From contig NZ_JADOER010000010.1 of the NCBI RefSeq assembly GCF_018739865.1, forward strand, positions 62,001-126,000: 64,000 nucleotides of DNA, in the 5' to 3' direction. This DNA is from Leptothoe kymatousa TAU-MAC 1615 (lineage in GTDB: Bacteria; Cyanobacteriota; Cyanobacteriia; Phormidesmidales; Phormidesmidaceae). Shown piece after piece: positions 9,223 through 16,624 of the stretch (its first letter is position 1; each line of letters starts with the position of its first letter). The notes beneath the pieces were generated by a model. It ran no database searches and was not told the DNA's origin. It saw only the letters and a list, made by a program, of their open reading frames with translations. The position numbers and the translations under genes were made by a program.

Positions 9223-10283
9223 CCCTACCTTTTGATGCGATCGCAACCCAACAGCGGGTGAACAACTTTTGGAAGCTAGGCGCGAGCTTTGGCATGGAGC
9301 GCAATGCGTACCACAATTATTTGAATGAAATTGTTAGCGATCGCTACGCCCTGATCAAGGGATTGCAAATATTGCGGGATGAGCTCCAGTTTGCCGCCTC
9401 TAGCCAGTCGGACATAAAGGCCTGTGGGGCGGACCTGAGTTTGCCCAGCGTGGTCACCACATTGGCCTATACCAACTGTGGCGATCGCATCCACCAAGGA
9501 GAAGCCACCAAACGCTACCGAGACGTTGTTGCCTCGCGGTTTGCCACCCTATCCGAAATTGGCGAACTCAAACTAGAGGCCTTTTTCCCAGCGGGGGGCG
9601 GCACCGACAACGGGGCCACCTTGGCCCATGTGACCGTGGCCCACGAACTAGACGAACAACTCAAGCAGCGAATATATGCGGGCAATCCCAAGTCGATTTC
9701 GCTGGTGGCCATTGACCTAAAAACCCATGTGGGTCGGCTGCGGGATGGGGAAAACCAAGTCTATGGCAAAACGAGAGAGTCTCCCTGGCGCGAACCCCGG
9801 GCGGCCTGCGGTGCCATTGTGGGTGCCCTAAAGCATTACAACCAGCACAACCTAATCCATCGACGCATTCGCGACGATTTGCGCGAGAGAAATTTTCAGT
9901 TTCTGTCGAACAATCACATTTTGACCGACGACGGGGTGGACATCACCATGGCGGTGGCCGCGGCCATTGTGGCCATTCGGGGCATTCGCAATACGGCCAT
10001 GGCATTGCCCCAGGAACTGGATGAACGGGGCATGGCCCACCTGACGGCCAGTGTGACGGTGAATCGCCCCTCGCGGGATGATTTGGTGATCTATCTGGCG
10101 CGGGCAACGGTGTTTAATGGCAAGATTCGGATTCAGGGGTTGGGCACCGAGGCGGAAAAGTATGGGGGCCAACTGGTGGAGTATGCCAAGGAGCGCAGAC
10201 TACAGCTACGGTATGGCGATTGGGACTGTGAGAATCTGCCGGTGGAGGAAATTGACTACAAGGTAAGGGATTCGGGATTGTAA
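9219..10283 (+). CDS. Conserved-looking protein of unknown function, coupled to the phosphoesterase
   Basis: The 354-residue protein starts inside the stop of the metallophosphoesterase gene (ATGA overlap), so the two are almost certainly one operon. I do not recognise a family. It has no signal peptide or membrane segment. Visible features are a Gly-rich PAGGGTDNGATLAHV segment near residues 124-138, several His residues, an Ala/Ile-rich stretch near residues 245-265, and a C-terminal beta-rich part (HLTASVTVNRPSRDDLVIYL). The last part is faintly reminiscent of hotdog thioesterase strands, but that is not strong enough to name. As a probably cytoplasmic partner of an exported enzyme, its role is open. 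Confidence 0.8.
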   Translation: MTLPFDAIATQQRVNNFWKLGASFGMERNAYHNYLNEIVSDRYALIKGLQILRDELQFAASSQSDIKACGADLSLPSVVTTLAYTNCGDRIHQGEATKRYRDVVASRFATLSEIGELKLEAFFPAGGGTDNGATLAHVTVAHELDEQLKQRIYAGNPKSISLVAIDLKTHVGRLRDGENQVYGKTRESPWREPRAACGAIVGALKHYNQHNLIHRRIRDDLRERNFQFLSNNHILTDDGVDITMAVAAAIVAIRGIRNTAMALPQELDERGMAHLTASVTVNRPSRDDLVIYLARATVFNGKIRIQGLGTEAEKYGGQLVEYAKERRLQLRYGDWDCENLPVEEIDYKVRDSGL

Positions 10284-10428
10284 GGGCGGACTTACTAAAA
10301 CTTTTAGCCATTTGCATAATTTTCCTTCCTGGTTTCTGAGTAACCCGTGTAAGGCATAAATAGCCTGCCGGGCATCTCCCTGGCGCAAGTCGCCCCCTTG
10401 GCCCACGCACACTTACTCGAAACCAACC

Positions 10429-11319
10429 ATGTCCTTCACTAAACTAACCGCCGCTGTCCTAACCGCCGCCACCCTCGTTAGCCCCCTGCTTGCCGTACCC
10501 GCATCCGCCCTAGATCAGGTAGCTGCCCCCCAGACCGTTGCCCAAAACACACCCACCGCCAAATATGCCGCCATCTGGCGCAAAACAAACCGCCAGGTGC
10601 CCTGGGTCGCCCACCACGGTATGACCTCTAGCCAATACCAGGCTAAGTTTGACCAATATGTGGCCGATGGCTACCGTCTGGTAGATGTGAGCGGCTACAG
10701 CGTCGGCGACCAGGCCCGCTACGCGGCAATTTGGGTAAAACGCTCCGGCCCGGCTTGGGTGGCCCGCCACGGCATGACCTCTAGCCAATACCAAGCAAGG
10801 TTTAATCAATATGTGGCCGATGGCTATCGCCTAGTGGATGTGAGCGGCTACAGCGTCGGTAACCAAACCCGCTATGCCGCCATCTGGGAAAAGCGTTCTG
10901 GCCCGGCTTGGGTGGCCCGCCACGGCATGACCTCCAGCCAATATCAGGCAAGGTTTGACCAATATGTGGCCGACGGCTACCGCCTAGTGCATGTCAGCGG
11001 CTACCGGGTGGGCAACCAGGCCCGCTACGCGGCGATTTGGGAAAAGCGTTCTGGCCCGGCTTGGGTGGCTCGCCACGGCATGTCTTCCAGCCAGTATCAG
11101 GCCAAGTTTGATGAACTCACCGCCGATGGCTATCGGTTGGCCCATGTGAGCGGCTACCGGGTGAACGGTCGCGATCGCTACGCCGCTATCTGGGAAAAAC
11201 GCTCCGGTTCTGCCTGGGTGGCCCGCCACGGCATGTCCTCCAGTGGTTACCAGTCCGCATTTAACAACTATGTGGATGACGGCTACCGCCTGATCAGCGT
11301 CAGCGGCTATGGCCAGTAG
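10429..11319 (+). CDS. Secreted tandem-repeat protein (BTRD1-like repeats)
   Basis: The 296-residue product has a clear Sec signal peptide (hydrophobic core about residues 7-25, Ala-rich cleavage region ending ASA). It is followed by five tandem repeats of about 50 residues. Each repeat runs YAAIWxK, PAWVARHGM, SSxYQAxF and DGYRLxxVSGY. This pattern resembles the bacterial tandem repeat domain 1 (BTRD1) family found in extracellular proteins. No catalytic domain is present, so this protein is repeats only. Role unknown; binding to an extracellular partner is a guess. The gene stands alone and is followed by a strong terminator at 11364-11399. Confidence 0.88.
   Translation: MSFTKLTAAVLTAATLVSPLLAVPASALDQVAAPQTVAQNTPTAKYAAIWRKTNRQVPWVAHHGMTSSQYQAKFDQYVADGYRLVDVSGYSVGDQARYAAIWVKRSGPAWVARHGMTSSQYQARFNQYVADGYRLVDVSGYSVGNQTRYAAIWEKRSGPAWVARHGMTSSQYQARFDQYVADGYRLVHVSGYRVGNQARYAAIWEKRSGPAWVARHGMSSSQYQAKFDELTADGYRLAHVSGYRVNGRDRYAAIWEKRSGSAWVARHGMSSSGYQSAFNNYVDDGYRLISVSGYGQ
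10561..11316 (+). repeat. Five ~150-bp tandem repeats encoding the BTRD1-like units
   Basis: Repeat units begin at each (K/R)YAAIW: first at 10561, then about 10720, 10870, 11020 and 11179. Units two to four are the most alike, both in protein and in bases, which indicates recent duplication or homogenisation. The first and last units are the most divergent, the usual pattern for an array expanding from its centre. Confidence 0.85.
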
Positions 11320-11363
11320 GATTTTCCTGAAAAAGTTGTGATGCGCTCCTAGGGTGTGTGTTT

Positions 11364-11400
11364 CCCAGTTGGCTATGAGATTACGGCCAACTGGGATTTT
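11364..11400 (+). terminator. Rho-independent terminator after the repeat-protein gene
   Basis: A perfect 10-bp stem CCCAGTTGGC / GCCAACTGGG (11364-11373 and 11386-11395) with a 12-nt loop is followed by ATTTTCTT on the plus strand. It lies 44 bp after the stop of the gene ending at 11319. The opposite strand lacks a U-tract, so it most likely serves the plus-strand gene. Confidence 0.8.
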
Positions 11401-11401
11401 C

Positions 11402-11776
11402 TTAAGTTGCTGCCGCCTCAAACGGTTTAACAACTTTTCCATATCGCTCACAAAAAAATCTTACACATTCAGGAGCTAAATCAATTGCCCGTTCATCGTA
11501 GTTACCGGTTTCAGGATTTGGCCAGATCAATGCCCCGTCTCCTTTAACAAATTGAAACCGCTCTAACTCTTTTAGGGGGACTAATGCTGCTCCCGGTTCC
11601 TCAACCATTAGCAACGGTTCAAAATCTAAATCAAAAATTGAAACATCCAGTATTTCTTCAAACCACAGGCGCAATATATATCCAGTTAAATACTCAGCCT
11701 TAAGCAGTCCCTTTTCTTGAGACTCTAGCCAATGGGATTCATCGCTGGCATAGGCTTTCCACGCTTCCCACAACAT
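11402..11776 (-). CDS. DUF2442 domain protein
   Basis: The 124-residue product has the DUF2442 pattern in its C-terminal part (LTGYILRLWFEEIL, then FVKGDGALIWPN and a final DLAPECV-like segment). An N-terminal extension of about 30 residues is not usual for this short family. It lies 4 bp downstream of the DUF4160 gene on the same strand. These two families are often encoded together in bacteria, and the pair has been suggested to be toxin-antitoxin-like. That is known association only; nothing here shows activity. Confidence 0.75.
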   Translation of the reverse strand: MLWEAWKAYASDESHWLESQEKGLLKAEYLTGYILRLWFEEILDVSIFDLDFEPLLMVEEPGAALVPLKELERFQFVKGDGALIWPNPETGNYDERAIDLAPECVRFFCERYGKVVKPFEAAAT

Positions 11777-11780
11777 TGTT

Positions 11781-12053
11781 TTACCCTACAATTTCCACGA
11801 CTTCGTTATTCATTGCCCGCTGCCACTGCTCCAATAATGCATCTTCATGAGCTTCTACCCAAGCTTCTATTAACCGTTTGAACTTAGGTGGCAGATCTTT
11901 TCCCGGCTTCAGCCATTGACGGGCTTTGATAGTGATGCGATAGCTACGAACATCCCCCTGATATTTCACATGGACATGGGGCGGAGCATGATCGTTATAG
12001 TTCATTAAGACAATTAGTAGACCTTTGCTAAAGGGATGAGAAACCGGCGGCAT
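11781..12053 (-). CDS. DUF4160 domain protein
   Basis: The 90-residue product carries the hallmark of DUF4160: a start around residue 15 reading MNYNDHAPPHVHVKY, followed by a short Arg/Lys segment and a C-terminal helix (RLIEAWVEAHEDALLEQWQRA). It is the first gene of a two-gene unit with the DUF2442 gene. The small size, tight spacing and isolation between unrelated genes fit a mobile toxin-antitoxin-like module, but the function is not established. Confidence 0.8.
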   Translation of the reverse strand: MPPVSHPFSKGLLIVLMNYNDHAPPHVHVKYQGDVRSYRITIKARQWLKPGKDLPPKFKRLIEAWVEAHEDALLEQWQRAMNNEVVEIVG

Positions 12054-12118
12054 AGAGGTAAATCCTTGTCTTTGTATGCTTTTTTCATCTTACGCAAACA
12101 CCCCTTCATTAATCTACA

Positions 12119-13215
12119 CTAGGAGCCTATGGAAGGCTCTTGTTGCGTGGCGCAATGAATACTTCCCCCACCTGCGGCAATGCCGTCAATGTTGATAGCA
12201 ACAATATCGCGGTCTGGAAAGACCTGCTGCAACGCCGCTTGCACCGCATTATCAGCGGCAGCATCCCCAAACTCTTGCATAATCACCGCCCCGTTACACA
12301 CATAAAACCCCCCATAGCCCGCTGCAAAGTCTGAGGTTTCGTAGGCGGGGCGAATGGTACTGGGGGCCTCTAGCACCACCACATCAAGAGAATTTCCCTG
12401 GGCATCGATGGCGCTGTTGAGCATGGCTATATGCTGTTTGGTAATGTCATGATCGGCATAGGCTGGGTCTGGTTCATAGCCCGCTAGCACCACTCCTGGT
12501 CTGGCAAAGCGAGCATAAAAATCGGTGTGGCCGTCGGTAATGTCCTGCCCCCTCACCCCCGGCAGCCAAATGATTTTTTCGAGTCCCAATAGGGGCATCA
12601 ACAGGTCTTCAAACTGGGCCTTGGCCATGCCTGGATTGCGATTGTCATTGAGCACACAGCTTTCGGTAATGATGGCGGTGCCGTGGCCATCCACTTCGAT
12701 GCAACCGCCCTCTAGCACCAGCTCTGTGTTAATCACCGATACCCCGGCCTGCTGGGCCACAAACTGGGCGATGGCCGCATCGTGCCGATGGGGTTGTTTC
12801 TCTCCCCAACCGTTAAAGAGTTAAAGTCAATGGCGGCCTTTTCTCCTTGGTCAGAAAATACAAATAGGGGGCCGGTATCTCGCATCCATAGGTCGTCTAG
12901 GGGGGCGACCTCTAGATCAATGTCGTTTCCGAGCATATTGCGCGCCAGGTCATATTCCTGTTGCCGCACCACCATGGATACGGGTTCGTATGGGGCAATG
13001 GTGTGGGCGATGGTGACCAAATTGCGGCGCACTGCGGGCAGTAGCCGTTTTCCCCAGATGCGATCGCTAGCTCCAAATGCCATCCAGGTCCGTTCGTGGG
13101 GCATGGCTTCATCCGGCATGCGCCATTGACCCGTCGCGCTAGGGATGGAGCAGCCCATGGTTAATCCCCCCGTAAAGAGTGCTGTATTTTGCAAAAACCG
13201 TCGTCGGGTGACCAT
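12119..13215 (-). pseudogene. Agmatine deiminase / PAD-like gene split by a 2-bp insertion
   Basis: Two overlapping minus-strand frames (12733-13215 and 12119-12760) make one agmatine-deiminase-family protein. The upstream part has a Tat-like leader (RRRFLQ at residues 4-9, Cys22 in a lipobox-like context) and WMRDTGP. The downstream part has ELVLEGGCIEVDG, DGHTDFYARF and the catalytic-Cys segment GGGSIHCATQQEP. Removing two bases at about 12818-12819 rejoins the frame and restores the family motif DFNFNGWGEK, so the lesion is a clean dinucleotide insertion. The enzyme family hydrolyses agmatine to N-carbamoylputrescine; an exported form is unusual. It is 5 bp downstream of the methyltransferase gene. 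A sequencing error is the main alternative. Confidence 0.82.
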
Positions 13216-13220
13216 GGTGG

Positions 13221-13904
13221 CTATGGGGAAGTGATGCTCAACATTTTGTTGCCATTGCGCTGGAGTTCATAGGCAACAGTTTGCACCTCACAACGGTAGC
13301 CTAGATTTGTCAGGTTTTCGATGACGAATTTTAAATGGGGAGAGGGCTGTGAACCAAGGGTGAGCAAGGGGAAAATGCGTACTTCTTGGCACACCCGTAG
13401 CATGTCGCGAATGGAGTTTATGTGAAAGGTGCGGTCAAACTGTTGGGAATATAAAAATAGAAAGTGGGAACATAGCCCCAGGTCGTAGCTGTTATCGGGA
13501 TAGGCCAGCCGGGGCAGTTCGCCCACGGCGTAGCGGCCTGCGGCTTTGCCCTGGTCGAAGTCTCGACAAAACCATTCCATGGCCCTTTCTCGGTTGTGGC
13601 GCAGCTCCCTAGGAGATTTGTGGAAGCCCCACACCCAGTCGTCGGGGCTATTTGCTATTTGGGCCATAATGTTGTCCACCACGGCATCGAACCGTTGTTT
13701 GATTTCTGGGGCGGTAAAGCCATATAACGGATCGACGGACTGAATGCTATATCCTAGACTTGTCCCCTGGGCATTAAACCCCGCCGGACCGTCGGCCACG
13801 CTCAAAATTGAACCCTGTAGGTCTGCCGGTGTTAGGGTAAACATGGTTCGATATTCTTCAAAGAGTCGGCCAAATGGTACTACATGGTCCAATTGCATTG
13901 CCAT
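13221..13904 (-). CDS. Class I SAM-dependent methyltransferase-like protein
   Basis: The 227-residue product resembles small Rossmann-fold methyltransferases. ILSVADGPAGFNAQ (about 32-45) occupies the position of the SAM-binding Gly-rich loop, YDLGLCSHFLFLYS matches the motif after the central strand, and a C-terminal RNGNKMLSI strand is present. The middle helical section (PDDWVWGFHKSPRELRHNRE) is typical of a cyanobacterial subgroup without a known substrate. It is immediately upstream of the frameshifted deiminase-like gene (5-bp gap), so they probably shared a transcript. Confidence 0.72.
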   Translation of the reverse strand: MAMQLDHVVPFGRLFEEYRTMFTLTPADLQGSILSVADGPAGFNAQGTSLGYSIQSVDPLYGFTAPEIKQRFDAVVDNIMAQIANSPDDWVWGFHKSPRELRHNRERAMEWFCRDFDQGKAAGRYAVGELPRLAYPDNSYDLGLCSHFLFLYSQQFDRTFHINSIRDMLRVCQEVRIFPLLTLGSQPSPHLKFVIENLTNLGYRCEVQTVAYELQRNGNKMLSITSP

Positions 13905-14070
13905 TAAGTGGTCCTCATAGCTGTGGGATTGGTGAGTTAGCTGATCCCACAGCTATTGCAACAGTGGGGGGGAGAGATGCAATGGCTGGGTATGGTTGTT
14001 AGCTATGTATTTGTTGACATCATTGATATTTAAGTCAGATATGGCAACAGCGTCATCCCATAGCTAGGTT

Positions 14071-14682
14071 TTACCAAACTCTAGCCATTTGGAGAGAGAA
14101 ACCAGATAGTTCAGGGTCGCAGCTAACGCTGTCAGGATTTGTCAAAATTTCGGGTGGTTGACCAGGGCGATATACATGTACATTACGATTTTTACGGTCA
14201 ATAAGTAGCCCTAATTCTGCACCGTTGTCCACATATTCTTCCATCTTTTCTTGCAATGTTTTGACGGCATCGCTGGCAGAACGTAGCTCTACAATAAAGT
14301 CAGGACAAATCGGAGCAAAGGATGCCTGTTGCTCTTTGGACAGGGCATTCCATCGTGCCAGTTTTACCCAGGCAACATCGGGCGATCTGGTGGCACCATT
14401 CGGTAAGGTAAACCCTGAACTTGAGTCGAATACTTCCCCAGTACCGTTTTGATCGGACCAATTTGCTACCTGCTGAGCAATTTTAAGGTTTCGATTGCCA
14501 GTATCTGAAAAGGCTGGAGGCATAACGATTACTTTACCTGCGGCTGTTCGCTCAATGCGCAAATCTCGATTTGACTGGCAAAAGGCATAGAACTGCTCCT
14601 CTGTCATTCTGGCCTGGGACATCAAGGATGATAAATCCACCGTCAAAGGGGTGAGGTCGGATTTTACCTGCATACTGGTCAT
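14071..14682 (-). CDS. Uma2 family (DUF820) endonuclease-like protein
   Basis: The 203-residue protein carries the PD-(D/E)XK-like signatures of the Uma2 family: SPDVAWV, PDFIVELRSASD and an Ala-Glu-Leu-Gly-Leu-Leu-Ile-Asp strand followed by VHVYRPG. These supply the Asp and Glu-x-Arg/Lys positions of the nuclease fold. The family is greatly expanded in cyanobacteria and its biological role is unclear. Length is normal and the gene appears intact. It stands alone. Confidence 0.88.
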   Translation of the reverse strand: MTSMQVKSDLTPLTVDLSSLMSQARMTEEQFYAFCQSNRDLRIERTAAGKVIVMPPAFSDTGNRNLKIAQQVANWSDQNGTGEVFDSSSGFTLPNGATRSPDVAWVKLARWNALSKEQQASFAPICPDFIVELRSASDAVKTLQEKMEEYVDNGAELGLLIDRKNRNVHVYRPGQPPEILTNPDSVSCDPELSGFSLQMARVW

Positions 14683-14855
14683 GGCAACTTGAGTCCTGGA
14701 CAGAATGGAGCTTTTATCAATTTTAACAAAGGCTAAGGCAAACTTCCTACCATGGGGATAGTGGATGAAACTATCTGAACATACAGACGCTATTGTTATG
14801 CAGGGTAGTTAAAGAATCTGGCATGGCACCCCAACAGCTTAAAAATTGCTGGGGT

Positions 14856-16010
14856 TTATCCCAATTCTTCTGTTTGTCCGCTGGCTTTATGTTCGTCGTC
14901 GTTTTCCTGCAGGCCTAACAATGTTTCCACAGTCATTGCTGTTCCCGGTGCCAACAACACCCCATTGCGATAGTGGCCCGTGGCTAAAATAACATTCTCA
15001 AACCCTTCTAGGGGTTTAATCACCGGGGCGCCCTGGCCTTGGGGGCGGGGGCGCAGGCCACTCCAGTGCCGCACAATGCGAGACTTGATCAACGCTGGGC
15101 AATAGTCCGTTGCCACCTGGCGCATGTGCTCTAGCCGTTCTGCCTCGGGCAGTAGCTCCACTTCTAGGGGCAGCTCCACCGCTTCTCCGCCGGGGGGGAA
15201 TTCCACCGTAGACCCTAGCCAATAGCGGTTCTCTCCTAGGGGAATAATGTGGACATCGTGGCCGTTAATCACGGGTTGGAAGTCGTCATTCCCCAAGGGC
15301 TGTTCCAGTTCTAGTTCCAACGCTTGCCCCAGTACCGGAATCATCGGTAGTGGTTCGGTGCCAATTTGGCTGAGGTCGGCGGAGTCGAGACCGGCGGAGA
15401 TAACAACTACGTCTACATCTAGGTTCTCTTCGGGAAGCTGGAGCTGGCTACAGGCACCGGCTTGGGTTTTGAGGCCTAAAACGGGGCTCTGCCAGTGGGT
15501 CGTTACCCCGCGCAGTTGGGCCGCTTCCACTAGGGCTAGGGTAAGCTGTTGGGGATGGACCTGGCCATCTTGGGGCGAGTAAATGGCGGCTGCCACATTG
15601 TGGGCGGCAATTTGGGGGCAGTGCTGCCGTAGCTGATCTGGAGTCCAAATTTCTAGGGGATAGCCTTGTTCGGTCCGCTTGGCCTGTAGCGATTGCCAGC
15701 GGGGTAGTTGTTCTGGGTCAAAGCATAAGCTGAGGAGACCTTGGATGTGGGCAATGGGCCTGCCCAGGGTGGTTTCTAATTCTGGGATCAGGGTTTTGTA
15801 GCGCTCGATGCTATCGCGGCGTAGTCGCCAGTTGCGGCCTTTGACTTTGTGGCTAATGATGCCCATTAAAACGCCCAAGGCTGCCTGGGTGGAGCCTTGG
15901 GCAGGATTTTGTTGATCGATGAGGTGAATATCCAAATGGCTATGGTGGCTTAATTCGTAAGCGAGGGTGGCACCCACAATGCCACAGCCAATAATTGCAA
16001 TTCGTGTCAT
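14856..16010 (-). CDS. FAD-dependent oxidoreductase (DadA/ThiO-like)
   Basis: The 384-residue protein starts with an ADP-binding fold IAIIGCGIVGATLAYEL (GxGxxG at about 8-13). It has the Glu/Asp-terminated second strand LIDQQ and a C-terminal FAD motif ending in ATGHYRNGVLLAPGTA (about 343-358). The last is close to the glycine-oxidase/ThiO pattern GHYRNGILLAP. Members oxidise amino acids or similar amines; ThiO-type enzymes feed thiamine synthesis. No thiamine gene is nearby, so the substrate is uncertain. It lies about 30 bp downstream of psbQ on the same strand. Confidence 0.85.
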   Translation of the reverse strand: MTRIAIIGCGIVGATLAYELSHHSHLDIHLIDQQNPAQGSTQAALGVLMGIISHKVKGRNWRLRRDSIERYKTLIPELETTLGRPIAHIQGLLSLCFDPEQLPRWQSLQAKRTEQGYPLEIWTPDQLRQHCPQIAAHNVAAAIYSPQDGQVHPQQLTLALVEAAQLRGVTTHWQSPVLGLKTQAGACSQLQLPEENLDVDVVVISAGLDSADLSQIGTEPLPMIPVLGQALELELEQPLGNDDFQPVINGHDVHIIPLGENRYWLGSTVEFPPGGEAVELPLEVELLPEAERLEHMRQVATDYCPALIKSRIVRHWSGLRPRPQGQGAPVIKPLEGFENVILATGHYRNGVLLAPGTAMTVETLLGLQENDDEHKASGQTEELG

Positions 16011-16042
16011 CGATTTGTATTCCCGATAAAAGGGAGATGGGT

Positions 16043-16549
16043 CTAGGCGTCTGTACTGTCTGTTGGCTCTGTAGGAACCATATTTAGAAATGTGCTCAGA
16101 TCCTTGGCAAAGCGAATGTAGGCTTTGTTGGTACGATTGCCGTCAAACGCTGTTACCGCTGCACTCATGGCTTCTAGATCGTTGGCAATTTCGTCCGATA
16201 GTTCTAGGGCCTCGGCTTTATCGTCGGGCAGTAGCATAAATGCCAGACGGTTCATGCCGGTTCTGAGTTCACCCAAGGGACCGTGGATGAAGTTGTCGAT
16301 GTTTGCCCAGTTTTCGTCGCGGATATAGCCAGCGAGTTCGGGCAGACGATCCTTGGATGTTTGAATGCGATCGCTATAGATGGCAATCTGCGCCAGATTA
16401 TCAGCAGTGTAGGTGGGAGTGGCAGCGACGTTATTACCACCGCAGCTGACGAGCAGCGTGGCAACCGCCACCAAGAAGATTCCCATAATCGATCTGCTCA
16501 GGGATCGAAACCGTTCCATACCAGCAATACCTCCTATAAAATGCGTCAA
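16043..16549 (-). CDS. psbQ: Photosystem II lipoprotein PsbQ (CyanoQ)
   Basis: The 168-residue product has an N-terminal hydrophobic segment ending in a lipobox LLVSC (Cys36). A four-helix-bundle domain of about 120 residues follows, with the CyanoQ signatures SKDRLPELAGYI, NWANIDNFIHGPLGELR and ALELSDEIANDLE. CyanoQ is a lumenal lipoprotein that stabilises the oxygen-evolving side of photosystem II. Translation may begin at Met11 (16519) instead of Met1, giving a more usual signal length. Its presence shows the host is an oxygenic cyanobacterium. Confidence 0.92.
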   Translation of the reverse strand: MTHFIGGIAGMERFRSLSRSIMGIFLVAVATLLVSCGGNNVAATPTYTADNLAQIAIYSDRIQTSKDRLPELAGYIRDENWANIDNFIHGPLGELRTGMNRLAFMLLPDDKAEALELSDEIANDLEAMSAAVTAFDGNRTNKAYIRFAKDLSTFLNMVPTEPTDSTDA

Positions 16550-16624
16550 ATAAATCTAGTTTGTGGGGCACTGGCCCCAAATCAAACCCCGCTAATTATA
16601 GCCTCAAATTAGTGTTTCGCTGGG

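Noticed and set aside
16561..16580. GGGGC/GCCCC hairpin between the TPS-CHAT gene and psbQ
   Set aside because: Stem of only five or six pairs and no U-tract; too weak to call a terminator.
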